In this document: positions 50,511 to 59,486 of the stretch, piece after piece | Position numbering within the stretch: position 1 is the stretch's first letter | Layout: each line of letters begins with the position of its first letter | Origin: Flavihumibacter cheonanensis | GTDB taxonomy: Bacteria; Bacteroidota; Bacteroidia; Chitinophagales; Chitinophagaceae | DNA: 64,000 nt | Direction of reading: 5' to 3' | NCBI RefSeq assembly: GCF_022352215.1 | Contig: NZ_JAKRWF010000002.1 | Coordinates: 434,001 to 498,000 of the forward strand | Notes under the pieces: model-generated | The model's input: the letters and a program-made list of their open reading frames with translations, nothing else | What the model was told of the DNA's origin: nothing | Databases searched by the model: none | Translations under genes and position numbers: made by a program

Positions 50511-53342
50511 TTAGTGAGCTTCGAGCCAGTTGGTGCCCTGGCCAACTTCAGCAATTACCGGAACCTCATTGGGCAGCGGCAGGGCTGATTGCATACATTC
50601 CAGTATCAGGGGTTTTAGCTGATCCACTTCATCCTTTCGTGCATCAAAAACCAATTCATCGTGCACCTGCAGGATCATTTTGCTTTTAAGTCCGGCTTTT
50701 TTTATGGCAGCATGCAGTGATGTCATGGCAAGTTTGATCATATCAGCCGCAGATCCCTGGATGGGCGAGTTGATGGCGTTGCGTTCTGCAAATCCGCGGA
50801 CGGTAAAATTAGAGGAGTTGATATCGCGTAACCAGCGTTTTCGTCCCATCAGGGTTTGAACATAGCCATGTTCTTTGGCGAAATTGACTGTTTCGTCCAT
50901 GTATCGGGTAATTCCGCTGAATTCCTTTTTATAGTTATCTATTATTTCTTTGGCTTCTGTTCTGGAGATTCCCAGGTTATCAGCCAGGCCAAATGCACCT
51001 TGTCCATAGATTATACCGAAATTGACGCTTTTGGCTTTACGGCGCATGTCTTTGGTAACATCCGCTTCATCGATACCATACACCTTGGCAGCAGTTGCAG
51101 TATGAATATCTTTTCCCTGGCGGAACGCTTCACACATATTCGGGTCACCACTAATGGCTGCGACGATACGTAATTCTATTTGTGAATAATCAGCTGAAAG
51201 CAGGATATGCTCACTGTCTCTGGGGATGAATGCCTTTCTGATTTCCTTGCCTCTTTCAGTACGGATAGGAATATTCTGCAGGTTTGGATTATTACTGGAC
51301 AATCTTCCTGTAACAGCGACTGCCTGTGCATAGGAAGTGTGAACCCTACCTGTTTTGCGGTTGATCATGAGTGGAAGGGCATCCACATAGGTTGATTTGA
51401 GCTTGGTTAACTCGCGGAAGGCCAGGATATCATCCACAATTGGGTTTTGCAATGCAAGTTTGGCCAACACATCTTCACCTGTGGCATATTGTCCGGTTTT
51501 GGTTTTTTTGGCTTTGGGGTCAAGTTTCAGTTTTTCAAACAGCACTTCTCCTAATTGTTTGGGGGAAGCCAGGTTGAAGCGAACACCTGCAGCCGCATAC
51601 ACTCTCTCCTCTGCTGCTTTTGAATCTTTATCCAGCTCTTTCGAGTAGTCGTTTAAAAAGTCCGTATCTACTTTAATTCCTTCATATTCCATATCCGTCA
51701 ACACCTTAACGAGGGGGTTTTCAACTTTTTCGAAAACGGATTTCACTTCCAGGGATTCCAGCAGGGGAACAAATTTCTGTTTTAACTGAAGGGTGATATC
51801 TGCATCCTCGGCGGCATATTCCTTGATTTTTTCCAGCTCAACATCCCTCATATTTCCCTGGTTCTTCCCTTTTTTGCCGATCAGTTCTTCGATGTGGATC
51901 GGCTCATAACCCAGGTATTTGGTGCTGAGCAGATCCATACCACGCTTTCCTTCAGGCTCTATGACATAGTGAGCCAGCATGGTGTCGAACAGTTTACCAC
52001 TTAGTTCGTAACCATACCATTTCAGGATAAGTAAATCGTATTTGATGTTTTGGCCTACCCATGTTTTGGCCGGGTCCCTGAAAAGGGGATTAAACTGGTT
52101 TAAAATACTTTTTGTTTTGACCTGGTCAGCCGGACAGGGAACATAATAACCGGTATGAGGCTTAACTGAAAAAGAGAGGCCTACCAGTTCGGCATCGTTT
52201 GCATCCAGGCTGGTGGTTTCCGTATCAAAGCAGATTTCCGGCTCTGCTGATAATACTTTGATTAATGCTTCAATAGCATCTGAACCTTCCACCAATTCAT
52301 ATTGATGGGGGGTATTTTGGATGTTTTTATCAACAAAATGGCTCGAATTGCCGTCAGAATCATCTGATTTCTCAGAATTTATCTGACTAACGCCATTATT
52401 TGGCGTAGTAACAACATTGCCAAATAAATCAGTTTGAACCGATTGATTCGCTTGTGTAACAACCTGGATATCTTCACCAAGAATGCGTTTGGCAACTGTT
52501 TTAAATTCCAATTCAGTGAAAATTTCTTTCAGCGCTTCCCGATTCCAGTCTTTCAACCGGAAGTCTTCCTCATGAAATTCTACCGGGACATTGGTGATGA
52601 TGGTTGCCAGTTTTTTGGACAGGATGGCGGCATCTTTTCCGTTCCGCACTTTTTCTCCCAAAGCTCCTTTTATTGAATCAGCGTTGGCCAGAATGTTTTC
52701 AAGTGTGCCATATTCATTTAACAGCTTGGAGGCGGTTTTTTCACCCACACCTGCAATACCTGGTATATTATCAACGGCATCTCCCATCAATCCCAGCATA
52801 TCAATTACCTGGTCAACGGAACGTATATTCCATTTTGAACAGACTTCTTCCGGACCTAAAATTTCAATATCTCCACCCTGGTAACCTGGTTTGTATATTT
52901 TGATTTTATCAGAAACCAATTGACCATAATCTTTATCAGGTGTTACCATGAACACTTCATAGCCGGCGGTAGCGGCCTGTTTGGATAGTGTGCCAACTAC
53001 ATCATCTGCTTCAAAACCATCCAACTCCACAACGGGGATATTAAAACCACGAATGATTCGCTTGATATCAGGTATGGCAAGAAGCAGGTCTTCCGGAGCT
53101 TCCTGGCGATTGGCCTTATAATCTGTGAAATCAGTATGACGTTCGGTAGGGGCCTGGGTATCAAAACAAACCGCCATATGGGTGGGGTGCCGGTTATTTA
53201 TCAGTTCCAATAAAGCATTCGTAAAACCGAATTGAGCATTGGTGTTCTTACCCTGGGTGGTGATACGCGGACTGCGGATGAGTGCATAATAGGCTCTGAA
53301 AATCAGGGCCATCGCGTCGAGCAGAAATAGTCTTTTGTCCAT
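50511..53342 (-). CDS. polA: DNA polymerase I
   Basis: This 943-residue protein has all three domains: an N-terminal 5'-3' exonuclease (RLFLLDAMALIFRAYYAL, DGFEADDVVG, VTPDKDYGQLV), a 3'-5' exonuclease at about residues 370-540 with an intact first motif (CFDTETTS), and the polymerase (DYSQIELRIVA, RRKAKSVNFGIIYG, LQVHDELVF). It removes RNA primers and fills repair gaps. Proofreading residues look intact. A -7 element ends 4 bases before the ATG. Confidence 0.97.
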   Translation of the reverse strand: MDKRLFLLDAMALIFRAYYALIRSPRITTQGKNTNAQFGFTNALLELINNRHPTHMAVCFDTQAPTERHTDFTDYKANRQEAPEDLLLAIPDIKRIIRGFNIPVVELDGFEADDVVGTLSKQAATAGYEVFMVTPDKDYGQLVSDKIKIYKPGYQGGDIEILGPEEVCSKWNIRSVDQVIDMLGLMGDAVDNIPGIAGVGEKTASKLLNEYGTLENILANADSIKGALGEKVRNGKDAAILSKKLATIITNVPVEFHEEDFRLKDWNREALKEIFTELEFKTVAKRILGEDIQVVTQANQSVQTDLFGNVVTTPNNGVSQINSEKSDDSDGNSSHFVDKNIQNTPHQYELVEGSDAIEALIKVLSAEPEICFDTETTSLDANDAELVGLSFSVKPHTGYYVPCPADQVKTKSILNQFNPLFRDPAKTWVGQNIKYDLLILKWYGYELSGKLFDTMLAHYVIEPEGKRGMDLLSTKYLGYEPIHIEELIGKKGKNQGNMRDVELEKIKEYAAEDADITLQLKQKFVPLLESLEVKSVFEKVENPLVKVLTDMEYEGIKVDTDFLNDYSKELDKDSKAAEERVYAAAGVRFNLASPKQLGEVLFEKLKLDPKAKKTKTGQYATGEDVLAKLALQNPIVDDILAFRELTKLKSTYVDALPLMINRKTGRVHTSYAQAVAVTGRLSSNNPNLQNIPIRTERGKEIRKAFIPRDSEHILLSADYSQIELRIVAAISGDPNMCEAFRQGKDIHTATAAKVYGIDEADVTKDMRRKAKSVNFGIIYGQGAFGLADNLGISRTEAKEIIDNYKKEFSGITRYMDETVNFAKEHGYVQTLMGRKRWLRDINSSNFTVRGFAERNAINSPIQGSAADMIKLAMTSLHAAIKKAGLKSKMILQVHDELVFDARKDEVDQLKPLILECMQSALPLPNEVPVIAEVGQGTNWLEAH

Positions 53343-53346
53343 ATAA

Positions 53347-53354
53347 CAAAGATA
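53347..53354 (-). promoter_or_regulatory. -7 promoter element of polA
   Basis: The minus strand reads TATCTTTG, an exact TAnnTTTG match 4 bases before the polA ATG. The predicted transcript is leaderless or nearly so. Confidence 0.5.
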
Positions 53355-53397
53355 GGGTTATGAAAAAGAGCAGAGCCGCAAGGGCAAACATTGCCAA

Positions 53398-54624
53398 TCA
53401 GCGTAAGAGGGAAAGTTTTTGCAATAGATCGGCCAGGGATATTATTGAACAATTGATGGTGGCAAGACTATCGGAAGGTAAATCATTAGGTTGCCCTCCA
53501 CGCTCTTCCTGTTGATTTACCCGAACTATGTAGTTTTTTTTAGTGGGCAGATCCGACAGACAATTTCTTAGTGCCCTGTTAATCAAGGGAATACTTCCTG
53601 TTTGGATCAAAACAGCGATAGCTGGCATTTCGCTGCCAGCTGATAACTTTTCTTTTTTAGTTATAACAAGTTGAATTTCAGCGGCATGCTGAGTGCGGTA
53701 GTAATACATCTGATATTTATCTGGAAGGATTTTGGCAATTTCCTCGATAACATATCCTTCCCAGGAGCCGGCCTGGCAGGTGGACTTACTCAAAGCACGT
53801 AATGATTGAATGCCCAATAAATGGTGCAGGATTCCTGAATCACGGACATAAATCTTAGGTGCTTTAGCCAACCGCTTTTTGTTTGCTCCTGGTAATGCAG
53901 GAAGCAAACGAATAAAAAATGAGGCCTCCAGAAATCGTATATACCTCAGCACCGTTGGACCTGAAATTCCCATTGCTCGGGCTAGCACCTGAAAATTTAA
54001 AATGCTCCCATTCAGTTGAGCAATTAACTCAAGACATCTTCTAATTTTATTTCTGTCAAGCTGATGTCCGACTATGGGAACCGAATCAGCCGAAACAAGT
54101 AGGTCCAGAATCCGTTCTGCACGATTTCCCATTACCCGATTTGAAGGAGCAGAGATAAAACCTGGAAAACCACCTTTCAGCCAATGCTGCCAGATAATTG
54201 CTGATTTGTTGAACTTAAGCGAAAGTAATGAGCCTGGAAAAACCTCTTGTAGAATAAATTTTTTTGGAACCTGGAAAAATCTGAAAACTGTCTGAAATCC
54301 AAAATCGGTTGATAAAATGAATTTTGGCTGGTTTTTGAATTTGGATGTAAAAAGTTTTATATCTACCAAAATTGACGGCATACAATCAATTGATTCAATA
54401 AAAATCAATTCTTTGGTATGAGCGGAAAAAAATAAATCCGGATGAATAATTCTGCGCCGATCCATTGATTTTGATAAATCGATGATCAAAATCTTCTTAC
54501 GCAACTGTTTTGCGATTTGCTCCGCTAAAATTCTTTTGCCTACTAAAACGGGTCCCTGAAGGACTAAAATTTGATTCTGCCTGAAAATCCGGCTAACTGC
54601 CAGGTTTAAAGTTGCCTTAACCAC
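53398..54624 (-). CDS. AAA_14/DUF4143-type protein with degenerate active sites
   Basis: This 408-residue protein has the layout of the widespread AAA_14-DUF4143 family: P-loop region, Walker B, winged helix (LARAMGISGPTVLRYIRFLE) and a C-terminal nuclease-like DUF4143 (SWEGYVIEEI, YYYRTQHAAEIQLVI). Key positions are altered. Walker A reads GPVLVGKR where the family has GKT or GKS. Walker B reads LIFIESID instead of FLDEIQ. The DUF4143 motif has IQL where most relatives have VDF. Members are often linked to mobile or defence genes. This copy may have lost ATPase activity. Partners are unknown. Confidence 0.82.
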   Translation of the reverse strand: MVKATLNLAVSRIFRQNQILVLQGPVLVGKRILAEQIAKQLRKKILIIDLSKSMDRRRIIHPDLFFSAHTKELIFIESIDCMPSILVDIKLFTSKFKNQPKFILSTDFGFQTVFRFFQVPKKFILQEVFPGSLLSLKFNKSAIIWQHWLKGGFPGFISAPSNRVMGNRAERILDLLVSADSVPIVGHQLDRNKIRRCLELIAQLNGSILNFQVLARAMGISGPTVLRYIRFLEASFFIRLLPALPGANKKRLAKAPKIYVRDSGILHHLLGIQSLRALSKSTCQAGSWEGYVIEEIAKILPDKYQMYYYRTQHAAEIQLVITKKEKLSAGSEMPAIAVLIQTGSIPLINRALRNCLSDLPTKKNYIVRVNQQEERGGQPNDLPSDSLATINCSIISLADLLQKLSLLR

Positions 54625-55041
54625 GCTTTAGGTGAAATTTAATTGAGTAAATTTAATATAATATATTAGTATTTCTCAAATAATTTTTAGTACTAATTTC
54701 CTTTTCCAGTTAATAATTAGCCGTGTATTACACAAAAAATACGCTCTTTAGCGATCTAAATACCAGCTTTTATAACGCACTTAAAAAGTGTGCAAATAAT
54801 AAATGTTCAAGCTATTCGGATCAATGTTTTTTAGGTAATAAATAATCTATTGAAATATTTATTTCCAGTTCTTTAAATCTTATAATCAATAATCATTCCA
54901 TCCGACTGTAATCCAGATCTGTAAAGGGTTTCTAGATAATAATAGCGGCATTAACATTTTAATGGGAAAATTCTGGCACAATGATTGGATTTACTTATCT
55001 GTTATCAAACAATTCATTTATCCAATTTAAAAATCAGTAGT
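54625..55041. other. AT-rich intergenic region
   Basis: No ORF, RNA gene or exact TAnnTTTG element was recognised in these 417 bases. The region is strongly AT-rich, with runs such as TTAATATAATATATTAG at its left end, and could hold divergent promoters for both neighbouring genes. Confidence 0.6.
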
Positions 55042-55359
55042 ATGAAAAAGTTACAAATGACCGCAATGGCACTGGGAATCGCAACCGTAAGCCTGTTTTC
55101 TTTTAAAGATGTCAATACAGCAACTGTAAAAGGGACTGTGAGTCCTGCAGAAGGCGCTACCCAGGCTTGGGCTTTATCCACGTCTGACACAGTAAAAGCA
55201 CCTGTAGCAAACGGAGCTTTTGAGCTTAAAAACCTCAAAGCAGGTACTTATCAGATTATAATTGAGGCAGTTGCTCCTTATAAGAATACAGCCAAGGATG
55301 GTGTAGAAGTTGCGGAAGGTGCTACTGTTGATGTCGGCGAAATCAAGCTGAATCAATAA
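55042..55359 (+). CDS. Small exported protein with carboxypeptidase-regulatory-like domain
   Basis: This 105-residue protein has a signal-like start (MKKLQMTAMALGIATVSLFSF) and one CarboxypepD_reg-like beta-sandwich domain: VKGTVSPAEGATQAWAL, then GAFELKNLKAGTYQIIIEA and the late VDVGEIKLNQ. Single domains of this type occur as periplasmic or secreted proteins. The function is unknown. It is a single gene with its own strong terminator 45 bases downstream. Confidence 0.82.
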   Translation: MKKLQMTAMALGIATVSLFSFKDVNTATVKGTVSPAEGATQAWALSTSDTVKAPVANGAFELKNLKAGTYQIIIEAVAPYKNTAKDGVEVAEGATVDVGEIKLNQ

Positions 55360-55403
55360 GCCAAATTCGTGCTCATTGAGTACGGATGTGCTACCTTGAG
55401 TAT

Positions 55404-55436
55404 AACCGGTTTCGCTACGGCGAACCGGTTTTTTTA
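55404..55436 (+). terminator. Rho-independent terminator of the small exported protein gene
   Basis: AACCGGTT-T-CGC and GCGAACCGGTT form a hairpin (55404-55430) with a one-base bulge, followed directly by T5 and more A/T. It separates this gene from the GH123 gene. Confidence 0.85.
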
Positions 55437-55524
55437 TAGCAAACGTTTGCGTCAATTCGCCTGGGAGCAGGAGGTTTTACAATTATTGAGGGTATCTTTC
55501 TTTTCTCAACTAATGGGAATTTTT

Positions 55525-57273
55525 ATGAACCTCCTGATTTCCTTCAGATTGCTAACTATCAGCAGTTTATTCTTACTGTTTCTATCAGCCTGCTCACCGC
55601 ATGGTGAGGCTGGTTTTTTTTCTTCAGATATCCGGCTGGTTGAATCTGTTCCAGGTCCCTGGGATTCGACAAACAATCCAATTCTGAAGAATGGTCAGGT
55701 TATACTTGCTTCGACTTTGTTTTCAGAAAAACTGCTGAAACCAACATATCAGTTAAATGCATGGAAAGGGGAACGTGTACATGTACAGGTAGTAATGAAA
55801 ACCAAGGCTGGAAAGGAAAAGAATAGATTTTCACTGAAAGTTTCTCCATTAGTTAATGAAAATGGCGATGAGATTACTGCATCTAATATATCAGTTCGAC
55901 AGATAACGTATGTATTAACAGATGAATATCGTAGCGGATGCGGATACCGTCCGGACTCTTCAGCTTTTTATACTTCAACTGTAACTGATCCCCTTATTCC
56001 GAATGCTGAACCTGTTCTATCAGCAGACAGTCTGGCCTATTTCTGGATTAGCATTCAAGTACCCCAAGATGCACAACCTGGTATTTACCAGGCTGCTGTA
56101 AATACCAGCAATAATGTAAAACTGGATCTTGAATTGACTGTCAATTCGAGGACCTTACCACCACCATCTGACTGGACCTTTGATCTTGATCTTTGGCAAC
56201 ATCCGGCAGCCATTGCCCGAGTTCACAATGTTCCTTTGTGGTCTTCAGCGCATTATGAAAAGATGCGGCCTTATTATGAACAACTGGCGGCAGCCGGACA
56301 AAAAAATATCACAACATCCATTGTACATGAGCCATGGGGTCATCAGACTTTTGATGATTTTCCTTCATTGATCAGATGGATAAAAAAAACCGACGGGAGC
56401 TGGTCTTATGATTTTTCCAGATTTGATGAATATGTAGAATTTGTAATGAGCTGCGGTATAAACAAGCGGATTAATTGTTATTCCATGATTCCCTGGAAAA
56501 TGATGGTTCGTTATTATGATGAGTCAACGCAGCGGGACACCAGTATTGCAACCGAAATAAACACACCTGCTTACGTTGCAACCTGGAAACCTATGCTGGA
56601 AGCTTTTACCAATCATCTGAAGCAAAAAAACTGGTTTGGCATTACTTCTATTGCCATGGATGAACGACCTATGCCTGCTATGAAAACAGCCATTGCTCTT
56701 TTAAAATCGATTGATCCATCCTGGAAAATTGCATTGGCAGGGGATTATCATCCCGAAATTGAAAAAGAAATATTCGACTATTGCGTTGCTTCGAGATGGA
56801 GCCTCGATAGTTCAATTCTGCATCGCAGAAAGGATGAAAAACGTCCAACAACTTTTTATACCTGCTGCACTGAAGCCTTTCCAAATGGTTTTACATTCTC
56901 GCCCCCGGCTGAACATGTATTCCTGGGTTGGTTTGCCCAGGCTAAGGGCTTCACTGGATATTTAAGATGGGCTTATAATAGCTGGACCAGAGATCCTTTC
57001 AACAACAGTCGATATACCGCCTGGCCCGCTGGCGATACCTACCAGATTTATCCGGGCCCTTCAAGCAGTATCCGATTTGAAAAACTGGTTGAAGGCATCC
57101 AGGATTTTGAAAAAATCAGGATACTAAAGGAGGAATGGTCAAAATCCAACCAGCAGGAAAAACTTATTCAGCTAAAACAGCTGCTTGACAAAATTGAAAT
57201 AGCGAAGCTGGAAAAACAATCTGCACAATCCCTTATCGGAGAAAGTAAAATGCGATTATTGGAATTGCAATAA
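55525..57273 (+). CDS. GH123-type glycoside hydrolase (DUF4091), lipoprotein
   Basis: This 582-residue protein has a lipoprotein signal ending LLFLSAC. A beta-rich N-terminal half is followed by a TIM-barrel domain with YEQLAAAGQKNITTS, INKRINCYSMIPW and the Asp-Glu pair in IAMDERPMP, as expected for the catalytic pair of GH123 beta-N-acetylgalactosaminidases. A later GYLRWAYNSW is also conserved. The ATG at 55525 was chosen because it gives the lipoprotein signal directly. The substrate is probably a GalNAc-containing glycan; that is an inference. The metallophosphoesterase follows by 10 bases. Confidence 0.86.
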   Translation: MNLLISFRLLTISSLFLLFLSACSPHGEAGFFSSDIRLVESVPGPWDSTNNPILKNGQVILASTLFSEKLLKPTYQLNAWKGERVHVQVVMKTKAGKEKNRFSLKVSPLVNENGDEITASNISVRQITYVLTDEYRSGCGYRPDSSAFYTSTVTDPLIPNAEPVLSADSLAYFWISIQVPQDAQPGIYQAAVNTSNNVKLDLELTVNSRTLPPPSDWTFDLDLWQHPAAIARVHNVPLWSSAHYEKMRPYYEQLAAAGQKNITTSIVHEPWGHQTFDDFPSLIRWIKKTDGSWSYDFSRFDEYVEFVMSCGINKRINCYSMIPWKMMVRYYDESTQRDTSIATEINTPAYVATWKPMLEAFTNHLKQKNWFGITSIAMDERPMPAMKTAIALLKSIDPSWKIALAGDYHPEIEKEIFDYCVASRWSLDSSILHRRKDEKRPTTFYTCCTEAFPNGFTFSPPAEHVFLGWFAQAKGFTGYLRWAYNSWTRDPFNNSRYTAWPAGDTYQIYPGPSSSIRFEKLVEGIQDFEKIRILKEEWSKSNQQEKLIQLKQLLDKIEIAKLEKQSAQSLIGESKMRLLELQ

Positions 57274-57283
57274 ACAAATTAAA

Positions 57284-58270
57284 ATGGTAAAGAAATATTC
57301 CCGCAGAAGGTTCCTCGAGAACAGTATGCTCGCTGGTTTTGCTCTTTCTATACCAACAGCTGCAATGGCTGTTGTAAAAAGCCTGGGAACTACTACAAGT
57401 ATTGGCCTGATTGCTGATTTACACCAGGATATCATGCATGATGGAGCACAACGGCTGTATTCTTTTCTGCACGCTATGAAAAAAGAGAAACCGGATGCGT
57501 TATTTCAACTAGGCGATTTTGCTTATCCGGCTGATAAAAATAAAGGAGTTATTGAAGCCTATAGAAATGCACATTCTAAAGCATATCATGTGATCGGGAA
57601 CCATGATACTGATAATGGGCATACAATTGAAGAATGTATTAAAGTGTGGGGTATGCCACACCGTTATTATGCAGTAACAGTGAATGGAATCGTATTCGTG
57701 GTTCTTGATGGAAATGATAAAGGCTCTCCGTCCTATCAGGGGGGATATCCATCTTTTATTAATTCAGAACAAACGAGCTGGCTGCAACAACAATTAAGTA
57801 CGGCAAATCTTCCGGTTATAATCCTATCGCATCAACCACTTGGAGGGGTAATGGCAATTGATAATGCTTTTGAAATACAGGGCATATTAGACCAACACAA
57901 AGAAAAAGTTCTGCTCTGTATTAATGGACATACTCATTTGGATGCAGCTTATTTCTTGAATGGTATACCTTATGTACATATTAATTCAGCCTCTTATTTC
58001 TGGGTAGGGGGTAATTTTAAACATGAGAGTTACGATACTGATGTACACCTGCAATATCCGTGGATAGCCAGCACCTGTCCTTATGAATCAGCGCTTTATA
58101 CTACACTTACTATCCACCCTGATAAAGGTCAGATAAGGATTGCAGGAAGGAAGAGCCGTTGGAAAGGCCCTTCCCCAGAAATGTTGGGCTATACGCCCTC
58201 GTATCGCCTGGAAACATCTTCCTCTATTGCACCCGTTATTTCGAAACGATCGATTAAAAAATTAGATTGA
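57284..58270 (+). CDS. Metallophosphoesterase, Tat-exported
   Basis: This 328-residue protein begins MVKKYSRRRFLENS, a twin-arginine signal, followed by a hydrophobic stretch. The metallophosphoesterase core has ADLHQD, QLGDFAYP, IGNHDT, LSHQP and INGHTHLD in order, giving the two-metal site. It should act in the periplasm on a phosphate ester, perhaps a phosphorylated sugar released by the neighbouring GH123. Its last 9 bases overlap the end of the convergent GreA-like gene. Confidence 0.89.
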   Translation: MVKKYSRRRFLENSMLAGFALSIPTAAMAVVKSLGTTTSIGLIADLHQDIMHDGAQRLYSFLHAMKKEKPDALFQLGDFAYPADKNKGVIEAYRNAHSKAYHVIGNHDTDNGHTIEECIKVWGMPHRYYAVTVNGIVFVVLDGNDKGSPSYQGGYPSFINSEQTSWLQQQLSTANLPVIILSHQPLGGVMAIDNAFEIQGILDQHKEKVLLCINGHTHLDAAYFLNGIPYVHINSASYFWVGGNFKHESYDTDVHLQYPWIASTCPYESALYTTLTIHPDKGQIRIAGRKSRWKGPSPEMLGYTPSYRLETSSSIAPVISKRSIKKLD

Positions 58271-58693
58271 TTCAACCGGGTTCACCACTGATAAGATAAA
58301 ATAGTAACGATTCCCTTTAGGAGTTGGCCAGATAAGCTCGTCTCCGGATTGCATACCCCATAAGGCGGCTCCCATTGGCCGGAACACATTATCATTATGA
58401 ATTGCAGTTGCACCCGATTCCGGAAGGTTCAACCGATAACTTATATTCTGTTTTGCCACCCGATCACGCAATAAGATGGTGGATTGAATTCGTGCCACCC
58501 CATTTGGAAAATTTATGCCATCTAAAATGGAGGCAGTTTGAATTTTCTTTTTTAACGTATCGATTTCCGGCCATTGCGGATGATGTGACATCAAATATTC
58601 AATCAAGACCACATCATCTTTTAATAGAACAATCGGAAGTGGATGCAATAAAGGGGTCCTGCCGTTGGATGACGGCTTAACAGCTTGTTTCAT
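58262..58693 (-). CDS. GreA/GreB-type elongation factor-like protein (Rnk-like)
   Basis: This 143-residue protein has a short N-terminal region (PIVLLKDDVVLIEYLMSH) and a GreA/GreB C-terminal FKBP-like domain (YRLNLPESGATAIHNDNVFRPMGAALWGMQSGDELIWPTPKGNRYYFILSV). The long coiled-coil of GreA that enters the RNA polymerase secondary channel is missing or very short, as in Rnk. It probably binds RNA polymerase without transcript-cleavage activity. It overlaps the metallophosphoesterase end by 9 bases. Confidence 0.82.
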   Translation of the reverse strand: MKQAVKPSSNGRTPLLHPLPIVLLKDDVVLIEYLMSHHPQWPEIDTLKKKIQTASILDGINFPNGVARIQSTILLRDRVAKQNISYRLNLPESGATAIHNDNVFRPMGAALWGMQSGDELIWPTPKGNRYYFILSVVNPVESI

Positions 58694-58708
58694 ATGTATT
58701 GTTTTAAG

Positions 58709-59197
58709 TTATTCGTATTGTTCGAGACTCAATTCTTCGAACTGTTTGAGCATATTTATTTTTCTCTTCCAGTACGCAGCTTTACGAACCAGTTGAGTTG
58801 CGTCGAGGTGGTGATCTGTTTTTCCAGAATAAAATCCAAGTTGAATCAGTGATTGATCTTTTAATCGGCACAATAAATGAATGCCCTCAATGATTCTGTT
58901 TTCATTGAATTGTTTTTCCAGAGAACACTGATCAAGTTCCTCAATCAATAGAATCTGGTGTTTGTAATGATTACCAATAAAGTGCATATAAAGAACAGCT
59001 CCCTGTTGGTAATCAATTCCTATAACCCGATCACTGAAAAATTCAAATAAGTCCATTTTAAGTCCGGTGCTGCGGCATAAGGCCTGAAATTGCGCGGTTT
59101 GCTGGTGTTGTTTGATACGAAAATTCCAGATAACCCTGAATAATAGCAGCACCAGGCCAATTGCCAGAAAGGCAAAGGCCAGGTATTCCCATTGCAT
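58709..59197 (-). CDS. Hypothetical membrane-anchored protein
   Basis: I do not recognise this 162-residue protein. It has one N-terminal membrane segment (YLAFAFLAIGLVLLLFRVIW), a basic stretch, and a cytoplasmic part with mixed helix and strand character (FFSDRVIGIDYQQGAVLYMHF, HLLCRLKDQSLIQLGFYSG). No known domain motif is visible. It precedes the GreA-like gene by 15 bases and is probably co-transcribed with it. Confidence 0.7.
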   Translation of the reverse strand: MQWEYLAFAFLAIGLVLLLFRVIWNFRIKQHQQTAQFQALCRSTGLKMDLFEFFSDRVIGIDYQQGAVLYMHFIGNHYKHQILLIEELDQCSLEKQFNENRIIEGIHLLCRLKDQSLIQLGFYSGKTDHHLDATQLVRKAAYWKRKINMLKQFEELSLEQYE

Positions 59198-59251
59198 TTT
59201 ACTTGTATTTAAAGGAAAGAAAACGGATCAGAAAAGATCCTGTTAAAGGAT

Positions 59252-59286
59252 AAATCCCCGACTAGCAGTCGCCAATCGGGGTATTT
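59252..59286. other. Hairpin in the divergent region before GH95
   Basis: CCCCGA (59256-59261) and TCGGGG (59276-59281) form a stem that extends with AAAT/ATTT. It is flanked by T-rich bases on the plus strand. It sits in a 289-base gap (59198-59486) between divergent genes, where no terminator is needed. It could be an attenuator or leader structure for the GH95 gene. I see nothing else in that gap. Confidence 0.5.
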
Positions 59287-59486
59287 GTATTAAAGTCCTT
59301 GTACGTTGAGAAGTAATAAATCATTCCTTGCGAATATAGGCCTGTAAAATGGAATCAATCCCTAGTGATTTGTTAAGAAGACAAATAGAGGTTTCTCCAA
59401 TTCTGTGAAGATTTAGGTGAAAACGGGCGAAAAATTCCAACTTAAATAAAAAGCCTGCAAATATCTTTAAGGTCAATTGTTTCCAT

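Noticed and set aside
54625-55041. AT-rich gap near the DUF4143 gene as an attachment site or mobile-element end
   Set aside because: No direct or inverted repeats, integrase or tRNA gene were seen at its edges.
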